DNA from: an uncultured Paracoccaceae bacterium
GTDB lineage: Bacteria; Pseudomonadota; Alphaproteobacteria; Rhodobacterales; Rhodobacteraceae
NCBI GenBank assembly: GCA_913054485.1
Contig: CAJXHQ010000042.1
Location: 1-11,898 of the forward strand
Direction: 5' to 3'
Length of the DNA stretch: 11,898 bases
Shown here: in pieces, positions 1-7,278 of the stretch
Position numbering within the stretch: the first letter of the stretch is position 1
Layout of the letters: each line of letters starts with the position of its first letter
Made by a program: the position numbers and the translations under genes
The notes under the pieces: generated by a model
Told to the model about the DNA's origin: nothing
Database searches by the model: none
What the model saw: only the letters and a program-made list of their open reading frames with translations

Positions 1-40
1 CACCAGTTCCGATGCTGCGCTCAGCAGTTTGGCTTTCCAT
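1..40 (-). CDS. Start of a divergent gene, product unknown (partial)
   Basis: An ATG at 40 opens a frame that runs off the left edge. The 13 visible codons read MESQTAERSIGTG. An AGGGG ribosome-binding site lies about 9 bases upstream on the minus strand. The gene diverges from a metal-uptake operon and shares its 205-base intergenic region, where a metalloregulator gene (Mur, Fur or MntR type) is often found. Thirteen residues are too few to identify it, so that role is only a guess from position. Confidence 0.45.
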   Translation of the reverse strand, partial: MESQTAERSIGTG

Positions 41-157
41 GGTATGAAACCCCTAATTCTCCGGTGCGGAAGGTCGCATGCAGGCTGTGTAATGGCAATG
101 GAGTCCCAGTGCCGGGGTGGTAATTTTTTGACTGTTTGGACAAATTTCCACGCCCTT

Positions 158-176
158 ATTGTGAATAATTCGCAAT
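158..176. promoter_or_regulatory. Fur/Mur-like operator 1
   Basis: ATTGTGAATAATTCGCAAT is a near-perfect palindrome: ATTG-n-GAAT, one central base, ATTC-n-CAAT. It sits just upstream of the -35 element of the metal-binding-protein operon. Its core, TGTGA-N5-TCGCA, matches the second inverted repeat at 191-205. Such palindromes are typical of the alphaproteobacterial Fur/Mur family, which represses manganese and iron uptake genes. Assignment to a particular regulator is inference. Confidence 0.6.
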
Positions 177-180
177 TGCA

Positions 181-209
181 TTGACTAAGTTGCGAGCCGT
201 TCGCATATT
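181..209 (+). promoter_or_regulatory. Sigma-70-type promoter of the metal-binding-protein operon
   Basis: A -35 box TTGACT (181-186) and a -10 box CATATT (204-209) are separated by 17 bases. They match the consensus at 5/6 and 4/6 positions. The -10 box overlaps the end of operator 2, so a bound repressor should block RNA polymerase. Transcription would start near 216, leaving a leader of about 30 bases. Confidence 0.55.
191..205. promoter_or_regulatory. Fur/Mur-like operator 2
   Basis: TGCGAGCCGTTCGCA is a perfect 5-bp inverted repeat (TGCGA/TCGCA) around a 5-base spacer. It has the same design as operator 1, and the two centres are 31 bp apart, about three helical turns. It lies in the promoter spacer and touches the -10 box, a classical repression position. 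Confidence 0.6.
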
Positions 210-230
210 GAGGGCAAGTTCTGATTCTTA

Positions 231-236
231 AGGAGG
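231..236 (+). promoter_or_regulatory. Strong ribosome-binding site
   Basis: AGGAGG lies 9 bases before the ATG at 246. It fixes the start of the metal-binding protein. Confidence 0.75.
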
Positions 237-245
237 ACTCCGTCC

Positions 246-1211
246 ATGCGGATCCGGAATATTATTGCTGCGGCCCTGATGCTGGCCATTGCCCTGCCGC
301 TTGCCGCCACCCGCGCGCAGGCCGAGGCGCCGATGACGGTTGTTGCCACCACTGGCATGATCGCTGACGCTGCCCGCCAGGTGGGCGGCGATCTGGTCGA
401 GGTAAAGGGCCTGATGGGCCCCGGTGTGGACCCGCATGCCTACCGCCAGACCCGCAGCGATATTGTTGCCATGACCCGCGCCGATCTGGTGCTGTGGCAT
501 GGGCTCTACCTTGAGGCGCAAATGGAGGAGTTCTTCCATGATCTGGCGCGCAAGCGGAACGTGGTGGCCGTGGCGGAGGGATTGGACAAGAGCCTGCTGA
601 AGGCCCACGATGATTACGCCGACAAGTTCGACCCGCATGTCTGGATGACCCCGGTGCTGTGGAAGAACGTGGTTGTTGAAGTGCAAAAGGCCCTCACCGC
701 AACCCGCCCGGACGCGGCGGATGTCTTTGCTGCCAATGCCGCCGCGCATCTGGCTGATCTGGACCAGCTGATTGCCTATGGTGCTGACACTCTGAAGGAG
801 GTGCCGCAGGAGGCCCGCGTGCTGATCACCGCCCATGATGCCTTTGGCTATTTCGGCAAGGACTACGGGTTCGAGGTGCTGGGCATCCAGGGCATTTCCA
901 CCCAGTCCGAGGCCGGCCTGAACCGCATTGGAGAGCTGGTGGACGTTCTGGTCGAACGCCAGATCACCGCCGTATTCGTCGAAAGCTCCGTCTCTGACCG
1001 CTCCATGCGGGCGCTGATCGAAGGGGCTGCGGCAAAGGGCCACGAGGTCACGGTCGGCGGCGAGCTGTTTTCGGATGCAATGGGCGCCGATGGCACCTAT
1101 GAAGGCACCTATATGGGTATGCTGGATCATAACATCACCACCATCGCGGGTGCCCTTGGCGCGGACGTTCCAGGCCGCGGCATGGCCGGTAAACTGTCGG
1201 CGGGGTTCTGA
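246..1211 (+). CDS. Periplasmic metal-binding protein of a Mn/Zn/Fe ABC importer (TroA/SitA family)
   Basis: This 321-residue protein should capture a divalent metal (Mn2+, Zn2+ or Fe2+) in the periplasm and deliver it to a cluster-9 ABC importer. Residues 1-26 form a Sec signal peptide, with likely cleavage after RAQA. The family motif ATTGMIAD follows. Candidate ligands are H64 (GVDPHAY), H131 (DPHVW), H197 (ITAHDAF) and D277 (SDAMG). This His-His-His-Asp set is the TroA arrangement, and the spacing matches well. Length is normal and the frame is intact. The gene follows tandem Fur/Mur-like operators and a strong ribosome-binding site, so repression by metal is likely. In ordinary operons an ATPase and one or two membrane permeases follow. 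Here only a hybrid ATPase follows (3-base gap) and no permease is present, so the protein may be orphaned. Family is secure; metal preference is not. Confidence 0.93.
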   Translation: MRIRNIIAAALMLAIALPLAATRAQAEAPMTVVATTGMIADAARQVGGDLVEVKGLMGPGVDPHAYRQTRSDIVAMTRADLVLWHGLYLEAQMEEFFHDLARKRNVVAVAEGLDKSLLKAHDDYADKFDPHVWMTPVLWKNVVVEVQKALTATRPDAADVFAANAAAHLADLDQLIAYGADTLKEVPQEARVLITAHDAFGYFGKDYGFEVLGIQGISTQSEAGLNRIGELVDVLVERQITAVFVESSVSDRSMRALIEGAAAKGHEVTVGGELFSDAMGADGTYEGTYMGMLDHNITTIAGALGADVPGRGMAGKLSAGF

Positions 1212-1214
1212 TCC

Positions 1215-1973
1215 ATGCTGGAGCTGGCAGCCAACCTGGGCGAAGCCCCCAAGGCCGAAGACCTCTCGAAAAGCCCGCTGTCGATTCGCGGCCTGACGGT
1301 CTCTTACGGGCAGAAGCCCGCGGTGTTTTCTGTCGACATGACGGTGGAGGCGGGCAAGATGACCGCCATCATTGGCCCCAACGGGGCCGGCAAATCCACC
1401 ATGCTGAAACTGCTGGCCGGGCTTTACACGCCGGACAGCGGCCGGGTGCTGTTGGATGGCACCGGAATGGAGCAGATCGACCCGCGCGACCTGCGCCGCA
1501 ACATCGGCTATCTCGGTCAGGACGTGCGCCTGTTTGCGGGCACGCTGCGCGATAACCTGAACCTCAACCTGCTGGAGCAGGACGGCGACCGGATGATGGC
1601 GGCGCTGGATTTTGCCGGCCTCGGCCCCTTCGTACGCAGCCATCCCAAGGGGTTGGATCTTGATATCGGCGATGGCGGCGCGGGGCTCAGCCAGGGACAG
1701 CGCCAGTCGATCGGCTGGGCGCGGCTGTGGCTGCAGGATCCTGGCATCGTTCTGCTGGATGAACCCACCGCAGCGCTGGACCAGACGCTGGAACGCACGC
1801 TGGTCAGCCGGCTGGAAACCTGGCTGCACGGGCGCACCGCGATCATCGCCACCCACCGTATGCCGATCGTGGCGCTCACCAACCGCACGCTGATCCTGCA
1901 GGCCGGCCGGATGGTCGTTGATGGCCCGCGCGAACAGGTGCTGGCCCACCTCGCCGCCGGAGAAAAGAAATGA
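1215..1973 (+). CDS. Hybrid ABC ATPase: metal-importer N-terminus joined to type I secretion C-terminus
   Basis: A 252-residue soluble ATPase with every ABC motif: Walker A GPNGAGKST (54-62), Q-loop GQD (Q102), signature LSQGQ (158-162), Walker B IVLLDEP (178-184) and H-loop ATHR (H214). Residues 1-62 read as a MntB/SitB/ZnuC-type ATPase, with SIRGLTVSYGQKPAV and EAGKMTAIIGPNGAGKS. From about residue 63 the text changes to the NBD of a LapB/LssB-like type I secretion exporter: LLAGLYTPDSGRVLLDG, DLRRNIGY, LFAGTLRDNL, SIGWARLWLQDP and ATHRMPIVAL. There is no membrane domain, although exporters of this class normally carry one fused. The gene starts 3 bases after the metal-binding protein and its stop overlaps the HlyD start (ATGA). 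I infer a deletion fusion inside the Walker A coding sequence. It may fold as an NBD, but the region that contacts a permease is of exporter type, so service to a metal permease is doubtful. Confidence 0.85.
   Translation: MLELAANLGEAPKAEDLSKSPLSIRGLTVSYGQKPAVFSVDMTVEAGKMTAIIGPNGAGKSTMLKLLAGLYTPDSGRVLLDGTGMEQIDPRDLRRNIGYLGQDVRLFAGTLRDNLNLNLLEQDGDRMMAALDFAGLGPFVRSHPKGLDLDIGDGGAGLSQGQRQSIGWARLWLQDPGIVLLDEPTAALDQTLERTLVSRLETWLHGRTAIIATHRMPIVALTNRTLILQAGRMVVDGPREQVLAHLAAGEKK
1374..1424 (+). other. Inferred recombination junction within the hybrid ATPase
   Basis: These bases encode residues 54-70, Walker A and the helix after it. Upstream residues are metal-importer-like and downstream residues are type I exporter-like. 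The Walker A codons are conserved between the two families and offer the short shared sequence needed for crossover. The exact breakpoint cannot be placed without both parent genes. Confidence 0.6.
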
Positions 1974-3139
1974 GCAGCGCCACGGCCGATTTTGACAGCA
2001 CAGCGCGCGCCTCCAGCCGGATTATCCAGCTGGTGGCAATTACTGTTGCGGCCTTTGTTGGCTGGGCAGCCTTTGCCTCGGTCGACGAGATCGTGCGCGC
2101 CGACGGTCAGGTTGTCTCTTCCTCCCGCGCGCAGATCGTGCAGAACCTTGAGGGCGGCATCCTGGCCGAACTTTTCGTGACCCAAGGCGACCGGGTGAAG
2201 GCCGGCCAGATCCTGGCCAAGCTGCAGGACACCAAGTTCCGCGCCAGTGTTGATGATCTGCAGGACCAGATCGACGCGCTGGACATCCGCCGCCTGCGCA
2301 TCGAGGCCGAAATGACCGGTGCGCATGACTTCGCCGTGCCGGATGACCTGGCAGCGCGCTCCCCCGGTATTCTTGCTTCCGAACGCACGCTGCTGGCGGC
2401 CCGGCAGAATGATTTCGACGCGCGCCGCAGCGGCGCACGCGAGATCCTTAGCCAGCTTGAGGAAGAACTGGCGACGATGGAGCGGCTCTACAAGCAGGAG
2501 ATTGTTGCGCTTCTGGAAGTCAACAAGGCCAAGAAGGCCGTCAGCGATGCGCAGATCACCTATACCGGGATTGGCACCAAGTCCGAACTTGAACTGGCCG
2601 AGGAATACTCCCGCACGCTGCAGGATCTCACCTCGCGCCAGCAGGAACTGCGGCTGGCCAGTGACCAGCTGAAACGCACGGTCATTACCGCGCCGATGCC
2701 TGGCATTGTCAACAGCCTTGCCGTGACCACAATCGGCGGAGTTGTGCGCCCCGGTGAGGAGATCCTGCAGATCATCCCGCTGGGCGAGGAACTCTTTGTT
2801 GAAACACAGGTGAAGCCGGAAGATATCGCCAGCGTGGAACCCGGCCAGCCGGTCGCCATCAAGCTCAGCGCCTATGACTATACGATCTACGGCACTCTGA
2901 AAGGCGCCGTGGATTTCGTGTCAGCCGACACCTTCGAGGACCAGCGCGACCCCAATGCCCAGCCATATTACAAAGTGAACGTGCGCGTTGACCGCGACAG
3001 TTTCACCGAGCGTCAGGAAACCATCGAAATCCGCCCGGGCATGCGCGCCACGGCGGAGCTTCAGACCGGCGCAAAGACCGTTTTGAAATATTTGCTGAAA
3101 CCGCTCTACAAATCGCAGGAAGCCCTGCGCGAACGCTGA
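1970..3139 (+). CDS. HlyD-family membrane-fusion protein of a type I secretion system
   Basis: This 389-residue inner-membrane periplasmic adaptor normally links a type I exporter to TolC. It has a short cytoplasmic N-terminus, one membrane helix (about 18-36), a first biotinyl-lipoyl half (IVQNLEGGIL, 56-65, then GDRVKAGQILAKL) and a long charged coiled-coil. The second lipoyl half (APMPGIVNSLAV) leads into a beta-barrel and the usual C-terminal tail KYLLKPLYKSQEAL. It most resembles the LapC/LssD type, matching the exporter half of the ATPase before it. The ATG overlaps the ATPase stop (ATGA), with GGAG upstream, so the two are probably translationally coupled. The frame is intact, but its exporter has lost the membrane domain. 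It could be non-functional or could borrow another exporter, such as the one encoded at 5620-7694. Confidence 0.92.
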   Translation: MSSATADFDSTARASSRIIQLVAITVAAFVGWAAFASVDEIVRADGQVVSSSRAQIVQNLEGGILAELFVTQGDRVKAGQILAKLQDTKFRASVDDLQDQIDALDIRRLRIEAEMTGAHDFAVPDDLAARSPGILASERTLLAARQNDFDARRSGAREILSQLEEELATMERLYKQEIVALLEVNKAKKAVSDAQITYTGIGTKSELELAEEYSRTLQDLTSRQQELRLASDQLKRTVITAPMPGIVNSLAVTTIGGVVRPGEEILQIIPLGEELFVETQVKPEDIASVEPGQPVAIKLSAYDYTIYGTLKGAVDFVSADTFEDQRDPNAQPYYKVNVRVDRDSFTERQETIEIRPGMRATAELQTGAKTVLKYLLKPLYKSQEALRER

Positions 3140-3140
3140 G

Positions 3141-3170
3141 GCCACCGGACGCCGGGCTTTTGCGGGTGGC
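3141..3170 (+). terminator. Possible hairpin after the HlyD gene
   Basis: GCCACC (3141-3146) can pair with GGTGGC (3165-3170) immediately after the stop codon. There is no run of T after the stem, so this is at best a weak terminator or an RNA-stabilising hairpin. Confidence 0.3.
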
Positions 3171-3178
3171 AGAACGCG

Positions 3179-3202
3179 AAAAAGAGCGGATTCTCCGCCC
3201 TC
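3179..3202 (-). terminator. Intrinsic terminator of the protease gene
   Basis: Read on the minus strand, a GCGGA-GAA-TCCGC hairpin is extended outward by G-T, G-C and A-T pairs and followed by TTTTT. It lies about 25 bases after the protease stop codon, in the gap between two convergent genes. Confidence 0.6.
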
Positions 3203-3227
3203 ATACGCTTGTTCTCCGGCGCGGCCT

Positions 3228-3965
3228 TTACCCCGCTCTGTGCATCATAGCCTGAAGGGTGCTGCCAAAGGCCGTGCCGATAGAGACCGGTTTGCTGCCC
3301 ATCGCCGCTTTGGCCGAAATTACCGACACCAACCGCGGCGTTTGCCCGCTCCGCACCGCAAAAACCGGGGCGCCAGAGGCTCCGAACTCCACCTGACAGG
3401 ACATCACAAGCGTTTCCACCTGGCGGGCAAGCACATGGCAGGGCTGCTGCAGGCTCGGTGTGTTCGCCTTACGGTAAGTATAAGAGATCACACCGACAGC
3501 ATCGCCCTTTTTCGGAACGCCAGACACTTGCAGCGGCCGCACATCCTGCGGGCTGATTGAGTTTTCCAGCCGCAAGACCGCGATATCAAACCCGATCTGG
3601 GCCTGTCCCGCAGGACGGTAACGGTATTGCGGATGCACCACCGCCTTGGCAACCGCGCGTTCAGCAATTGCACGGCCCCGGTCAAGCCCCGCCTCGAACA
3701 CGATCGAAGACGGGGCAACTGGTTTCCCCGTGCGCTGATCGTAAAGGCAATGCGCGGCAGTCAGAACCATATTGGGCGCAACAAGCGTCCCGGTACACAT
3801 ACTGCGACCCAGAATGTTCAGGCGTCCAACGGCTTCCCACCCGGGAACCGACTTCACACCTGAGGTCCGATCGCTCGCAGCAACAAGGCCGGGCGTACCT
3901 ATATACAGGCAGGCCGCGACCACTCCTAGCAGTCGTCTCATCTTCCACTCCAATTTCCCACGCAT
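3228..3965 (-). CDS. Secreted trypsin-like serine protease (S1 family)
   Basis: A chymotrypsin-fold protease of 245 residues, probably periplasmic or secreted. The catalytic triad is complete: H72 in TAAHC, D127 in FDIAVL and S197 in GASGAPV. Four cysteines suggest two disulfides, C57-C73 next to the catalytic His and C176-C190 before the Ser loop. A signal peptide covers the N-terminus. If translation begins at the second Met (3941), the peptide is a clean MRRLLGVVAACLYIG type, with GGAG six bases upstream. The first Met (3965) has a closer, poorer AAGG, so the shorter 237-residue form is quite possible. The gene stands alone between a converging gene and a long gap, and ends at an intrinsic terminator. 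Its target is unknown; processing of the nearby RTX protein would be speculation. Confidence 0.9.
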   Translation of the reverse strand: MRGKLEWKMRRLLGVVAACLYIGTPGLVAASDRTSGVKSVPGWEAVGRLNILGRSMCTGTLVAPNMVLTAAHCLYDQRTGKPVAPSSIVFEAGLDRGRAIAERAVAKAVVHPQYRYRPAGQAQIGFDIAVLRLENSISPQDVRPLQVSGVPKKGDAVGVISYTYRKANTPSLQQPCHVLARQVETLVMSCQVEFGASGAPVFAVRSGQTPRLVSVISAKAAMGSKPVSIGTAFGSTLQAMMHRAG

Positions 3966-4333
3966 TCACCTTCGTTCAGGCTAGCGGCGGGAATGGGGCC
4001 AACTGTTGCAATCCACGGGCTAATTTAAGGATTGATTGTGGCAGCGTTAACGAATCCCTAACCCCCCAGTCAGAGATCTACACGATGCCAGAAAACGCTG
4101 TATTTTGCGCTACAAACATGCTGGTTTAGCTAAATTTTACTAAATATTGAAGTTATATCGCAACGAAACGCCATATCCGGTAGGCGGAATTGGATGCTGT
4201 TTGCATCATCAGGCACGCACAATTCGGGCCGGTTGCCAGCATTCCGCCCAGTTCCTGCCTCAAAGCTGGCAGGCAGAAGGCATTTGCCGGGGCCGGGTTT
4301 GTTAAGATTTGCAGCTTGGCCGCGGCGGCCAGG
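3966..4333. other. Intergenic region, partly AT-rich
   Basis: This is a 368-base gap between two minus-strand genes. Bases 4020-4180 are clearly more AT-rich than the surroundings. A palindrome TGGCCG-CGG-CGGCCA lies at 4317-4331 just after the HlyD stop, and CTGCCT/AGGCAG arms lie at 4255-4260 and 4271-4276. Neither is followed by a T-run, so termination there would not be classical. I see no convincing gene or RNA. Confidence 0.5.
4134..4163 (-). promoter_or_regulatory. Candidate promoter for the protease gene
   Basis: On the minus strand TTGCGA (4163-4158) and TAAAAT (4139-4134) are 18 bases apart, matching the -35 and -10 consensus at 4/6 and 5/6 positions. The implied leader is about 160 bases. 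AT-rich DNA gives chance matches easily, so this is tentative. Confidence 0.25.
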
Positions 4334-5623
4334 TCAGTCCTGGAGCGCTTTGCCAAGGAAGCCGAAAAACGGCGCGATCAGGTAATCGGCAAAGGTCGTT
4401 TCCCGCCCCGGGAAGATCAGCGACAGAGGCATATCGATAGAAAACCGCATCCCCGCTGGGGCTGCCGCCCGCAGCGCCTCTACATCCGCCGCGTTCAGTT
4501 CGGCCAGCCCGTCATAGCCCACCGGAGCTCCCTCGGCATCGCGCCGGGCAGAGGGAGACAGCGACCGGATGACAGCCCGCACCCGCGGGAGGTTTCGCTG
4601 TGGCAGGCCGGGGAGGGTCAAAAGGCCCTCCATGCCGGCATCCAGCTGGTCAATTTGCGCTGGCAGCACCGTGAACGCTGCCTGATAGCGGCTGCCTTCA
4701 CCGGTCAGGACCATCAGCGTTTCACCGCGTGGGGCAAACATCTGCCGGGTCGAAAAACTGAGCCCCGAGACGACACCCGCGGCCGGGGCGCGCACATCCG
4801 CTGCCTGTACAAAAGCCTCCAGGTCGATTTTCTGCCGGCGCAGCTCAGGCAGCCGCTTTTCATTGACGGCCAGGACCGTCAACAGTTCGCTGCGGAACCG
4901 CGCCTCGGCGCTTGATGCCACGATCACGGCCTGGCGGGCCTGGCTGCCAAGGCTGATGATCTGTGCCGCATCACTGCTCAGGTCGCCTTCCAGTTCCATC
5001 AGTGTTTCAAACAGCGCATCCTGCTCGGCCGCGCGGAACCTGCCCTTTTCCACCAGCCCCACCTGCCGCTCGTAGCGGTCCCGCATGGAGCTGCGCTGGT
5101 CCTGCCCTGCCGCAACCCGCGCTTCCAGAACCGCCGCCTGACGCCGCAGCGCTTCGCCCTGCGCACGGGCAGCCTGGATATCCAGAACCACTGCCCGGTA
5201 CATGGCAGCGAACCGCCTCTCGATTACGCTGGACGCCGCTGCCGCCGCCGCTTGCGAATTTTCAAGATATTCCTGCACAGCAGAGCTTTCCTGCATGAGC
5301 ACCGCAACCTGGTCCGTAATCTCCGCCAATTGCGCCGACTGCGAAGCGGTCTCCATCCGCACCAAGGATGTGCCCTCAGCGACCTTTTGATGCTCATCCA
5401 CCAGGACCTGGCCAATCCGGCCGCCGAAAGGATGCTGAATTTCATAACTGGGCCGCAGGGCTACAAGATGACCGGCTGCATGAACCGATGTAGCAAGCGG
5501 AGCCTTCAGCGACCAGGCGGCCGCCGCTGCCAGAAACAGGCCAACCAATACAAACCCGCCCCAAAGCGGCCGGGTCAGCGCTCGGGGCAGCCTTGCCTCA
5601 TCAGGTTCCGCAGCCGCGCTCAA
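4334..5623 (-). CDS. HlyD-family membrane-fusion protein (PrtE-like) of the RTX export system
   Basis: This 429-residue inner-membrane adaptor should work with the ABC exporter encoded just upstream. It has a membrane helix at about 21-38, a first lipoyl half (YEIQHPFGGRIGQVLVDEHQKV begins at residue 60), a long alanine-rich helical hairpin (about 95-270), a second lipoyl half (DVRAPAAGVVSGL) and the usual HlyD tail (FADYLIAPFFGFLGKALQD). It is only distantly similar to the HlyD protein at 1970-3139, so the two belong to different systems. The best start is TTG at 5623, overlapping the exporter stop as TTGA. I see no good ribosome-binding site, so expression probably depends on coupling to the upstream gene. 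Confidence 0.9.
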   Translation of the reverse strand: MSAAAEPDEARLPRALTRPLWGGFVLVGLFLAAAAAWSLKAPLATSVHAAGHLVALRPSYEIQHPFGGRIGQVLVDEHQKVAEGTSLVRMETASQSAQLAEITDQVAVLMQESSAVQEYLENSQAAAAAASSVIERRFAAMYRAVVLDIQAARAQGEALRRQAAVLEARVAAGQDQRSSMRDRYERQVGLVEKGRFRAAEQDALFETLMELEGDLSSDAAQIISLGSQARQAVIVASSAEARFRSELLTVLAVNEKRLPELRRQKIDLEAFVQAADVRAPAAGVVSGLSFSTRQMFAPRGETLMVLTGEGSRYQAAFTVLPAQIDQLDAGMEGLLTLPGLPQRNLPRVRAVIRSLSPSARRDAEGAPVGYDGLAELNAADVEALRAAAPAGMRFSIDMPLSLIFPGRETTFADYLIAPFFGFLGKALQD

Positions 5624-6057
5624 TGCGGCACCGCGCCGGCCGGCGCGCCTTCCCGGTGCGAGACAGCCGCAAAGAAATGAGACCTGCCATCCACGTTGCG
5701 CACCTCCATGCGGTCGCTGATCTGCGAGACCAGTGCCAGCGCGCGTTCATCCGGTTCAAGGCCACTCAAATCCGCTTGCGGCGCGCGCAGGCAGGCAGCG
5801 ACTTTCTTAAGTTTCTTCTCCGCTTCGGTCGGATTGTTTTCCGAGAGGGTGATCTCGCAGCGGCTGTCATCGAGGAACTTGAACTCGAACTGCGCCCGGC
5901 GGGAGCCCTTGGGCTTGCCGTCGGCAATCGCTGCAGAAAACAGTTCGGTGGCGATTAGCCGGGCCCGCTGGCTGAAGGGCTCGTCTCCGGCGCGGCTGAA
6001 TTGCGCGGCCACCCAATCGGACAGGTCTTGCAAGGACTCCGGCCTCAGCGGCAGCTC
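5623..6057 (-). other. C-terminal extension of the exporter, degenerate RsbW/GHKL-like domain
   Basis: About 145 codons after the NBD. The layout resembles an RsbW/SpoIIAB anti-sigma ATPase: LQDLSDWVAAQFSRAG as first helix, a helix RLIATELFSAAIADG at the N-box position, strands FEFKFLDDSRCEITLSE, then DERALALVSQISDRMEV and GRSHFFAAV as the final helix and strand. The N-box Asn is replaced (FSAA) and no DDGxG-type motif is visible, so ATP binding is unlikely. It could be a docking or regulatory module. The similarity was read by eye only. Confidence 0.45.
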
Positions 6058-7273
6058 GATCCGGCGGCGGCCGGTGCCCATGCGGCCCAGAACTTCGGAC
6101 CGCGAACCAAAGTCGCTTGCCCGGCCGTTGTCCAGCACAAGAACCTTGTCGGCCAGCCCCATGATCCCGGATCGGTGCAGCACCATGACAATCGTGGTGC
6201 CCTGCTCTTTGAGCCGCGCCAGCGCATCACAAAGCTGCCGCTCACCCTGCCCGTCCAAGAGCGCGTTGGGTTCATCCAGAAACAGATAGCGCGGAGCAGC
6301 AAAGATCGCCCGGGCCAAGGCGACGCGCTGGACCTGCCCGGCGGACAGAAGATGCTGGTCGCGTCCTGCGTCGGTGGCATAAGAATCCGGCAGCTCTGAT
6401 ATCAGGCCGTGCACACCGGCCGTTTTGGCCGCGGCCACGATCTGGGCATCCTCCGGCGCGGGGTCGAAACCGCAGATGTTATCCGCGAGGGTGCCGGGAA
6501 ACAGGGTCGCACGCTGCGGCAAGTAACCGATGTGCTGCACGAGTGTTGCCGGCGGCAGGCTGCGCACCTCGCTTTCCTCCAGGAAAACCGCTCCGATCGG
6601 GCAGGGGCTGATCCCGGCCATAGCCTCCAGCAAGGTTGATTTACCGCTGCCCGATGGTCCCACAATTGCAAGGCATTCGCCGGGTTTTAGGGCAAAGCTG
6701 ATCCGGTCCAGCCACGGCGGTGCCCCCCCGCCCCGCGGGAAGATCAGGGTCTCGCAGCGCAGGCTTCCCGACAGGTCCGGGATTTCCGTCGCTGGCGGCA
6801 GAGCCGCAGAGGCGGCGTGTTCGAGCCCGCGCAGGTCGTGCAGCAAGCCGCGCATTTGCGGCCAGGACGCCCAGGAGGCATCCAGCAAAGTCACCGTGCG
6901 GGTCAGAATAATGGACGCTGCAATCATGCCGCCGGCCGTCAGCTGACCGGCAGAGACCAGTGCCGCCCCGAGGCTAAGGCCCAGCAGCTGCGCCGCTACG
7001 CGCAAAAAGCCCAGCCCTGCCTTCTGCCCGGCACGGGAATAAATCAGGCTGTTCTCCAATGCATGGCGGTTGGCCTGCTGCAGGCCATAGCGGCGCAACA
7101 GGTTTTGCGACAGGCCCGGCATGCCGGACAGCGATGCGAAATCCGTCGCATTGGCCAGCGCCGCGGCTTCTACCCGTCCGGCCTCAGCATTGGCAGCTTC
7201 ACCTGCGCCCGTGTAATACTGCCCGGCGCAGCGCGTCAGTACCATCAGAGCGGTCACTGCGAGCGCGAGAAGG

Positions 7274-7278
7274 AAAAA
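7274..7278 (-). other. Frameshift site in the exporter gene
   Basis: This is a run of five A on the plus strand (TTTTT in the gene). Upstream codons encode LFLVHWS in one frame; downstream codons encode FFLLALAVTALMV in the frame one base earlier. A sixth T gives HWSFFLLALAV without interruption. Homopolymer runs are prone both to sequencing error and to real indels. Confidence 0.7.

Noticed and set aside
228..1949. A 573-codon open frame on the minus strand
   Set aside because: It lies opposite the metal-binding protein and the ATPase, whose motifs are unmistakable. Its own translation is rich in His, Gln and Arg with no domain pattern, as expected for antisense of GC-rich coding DNA.
4047..4061. 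A CtrA site (TTAA-N7-TTAA)
   Set aside because: One half is CTAA, and a single inexact copy in AT-rich DNA is expected by chance.
4153..4356. A 67-codon open frame on the minus strand in the intergenic gap
   Set aside because: It overlaps the end of the HlyD gene, has no convincing ribosome-binding site and shows no family features.
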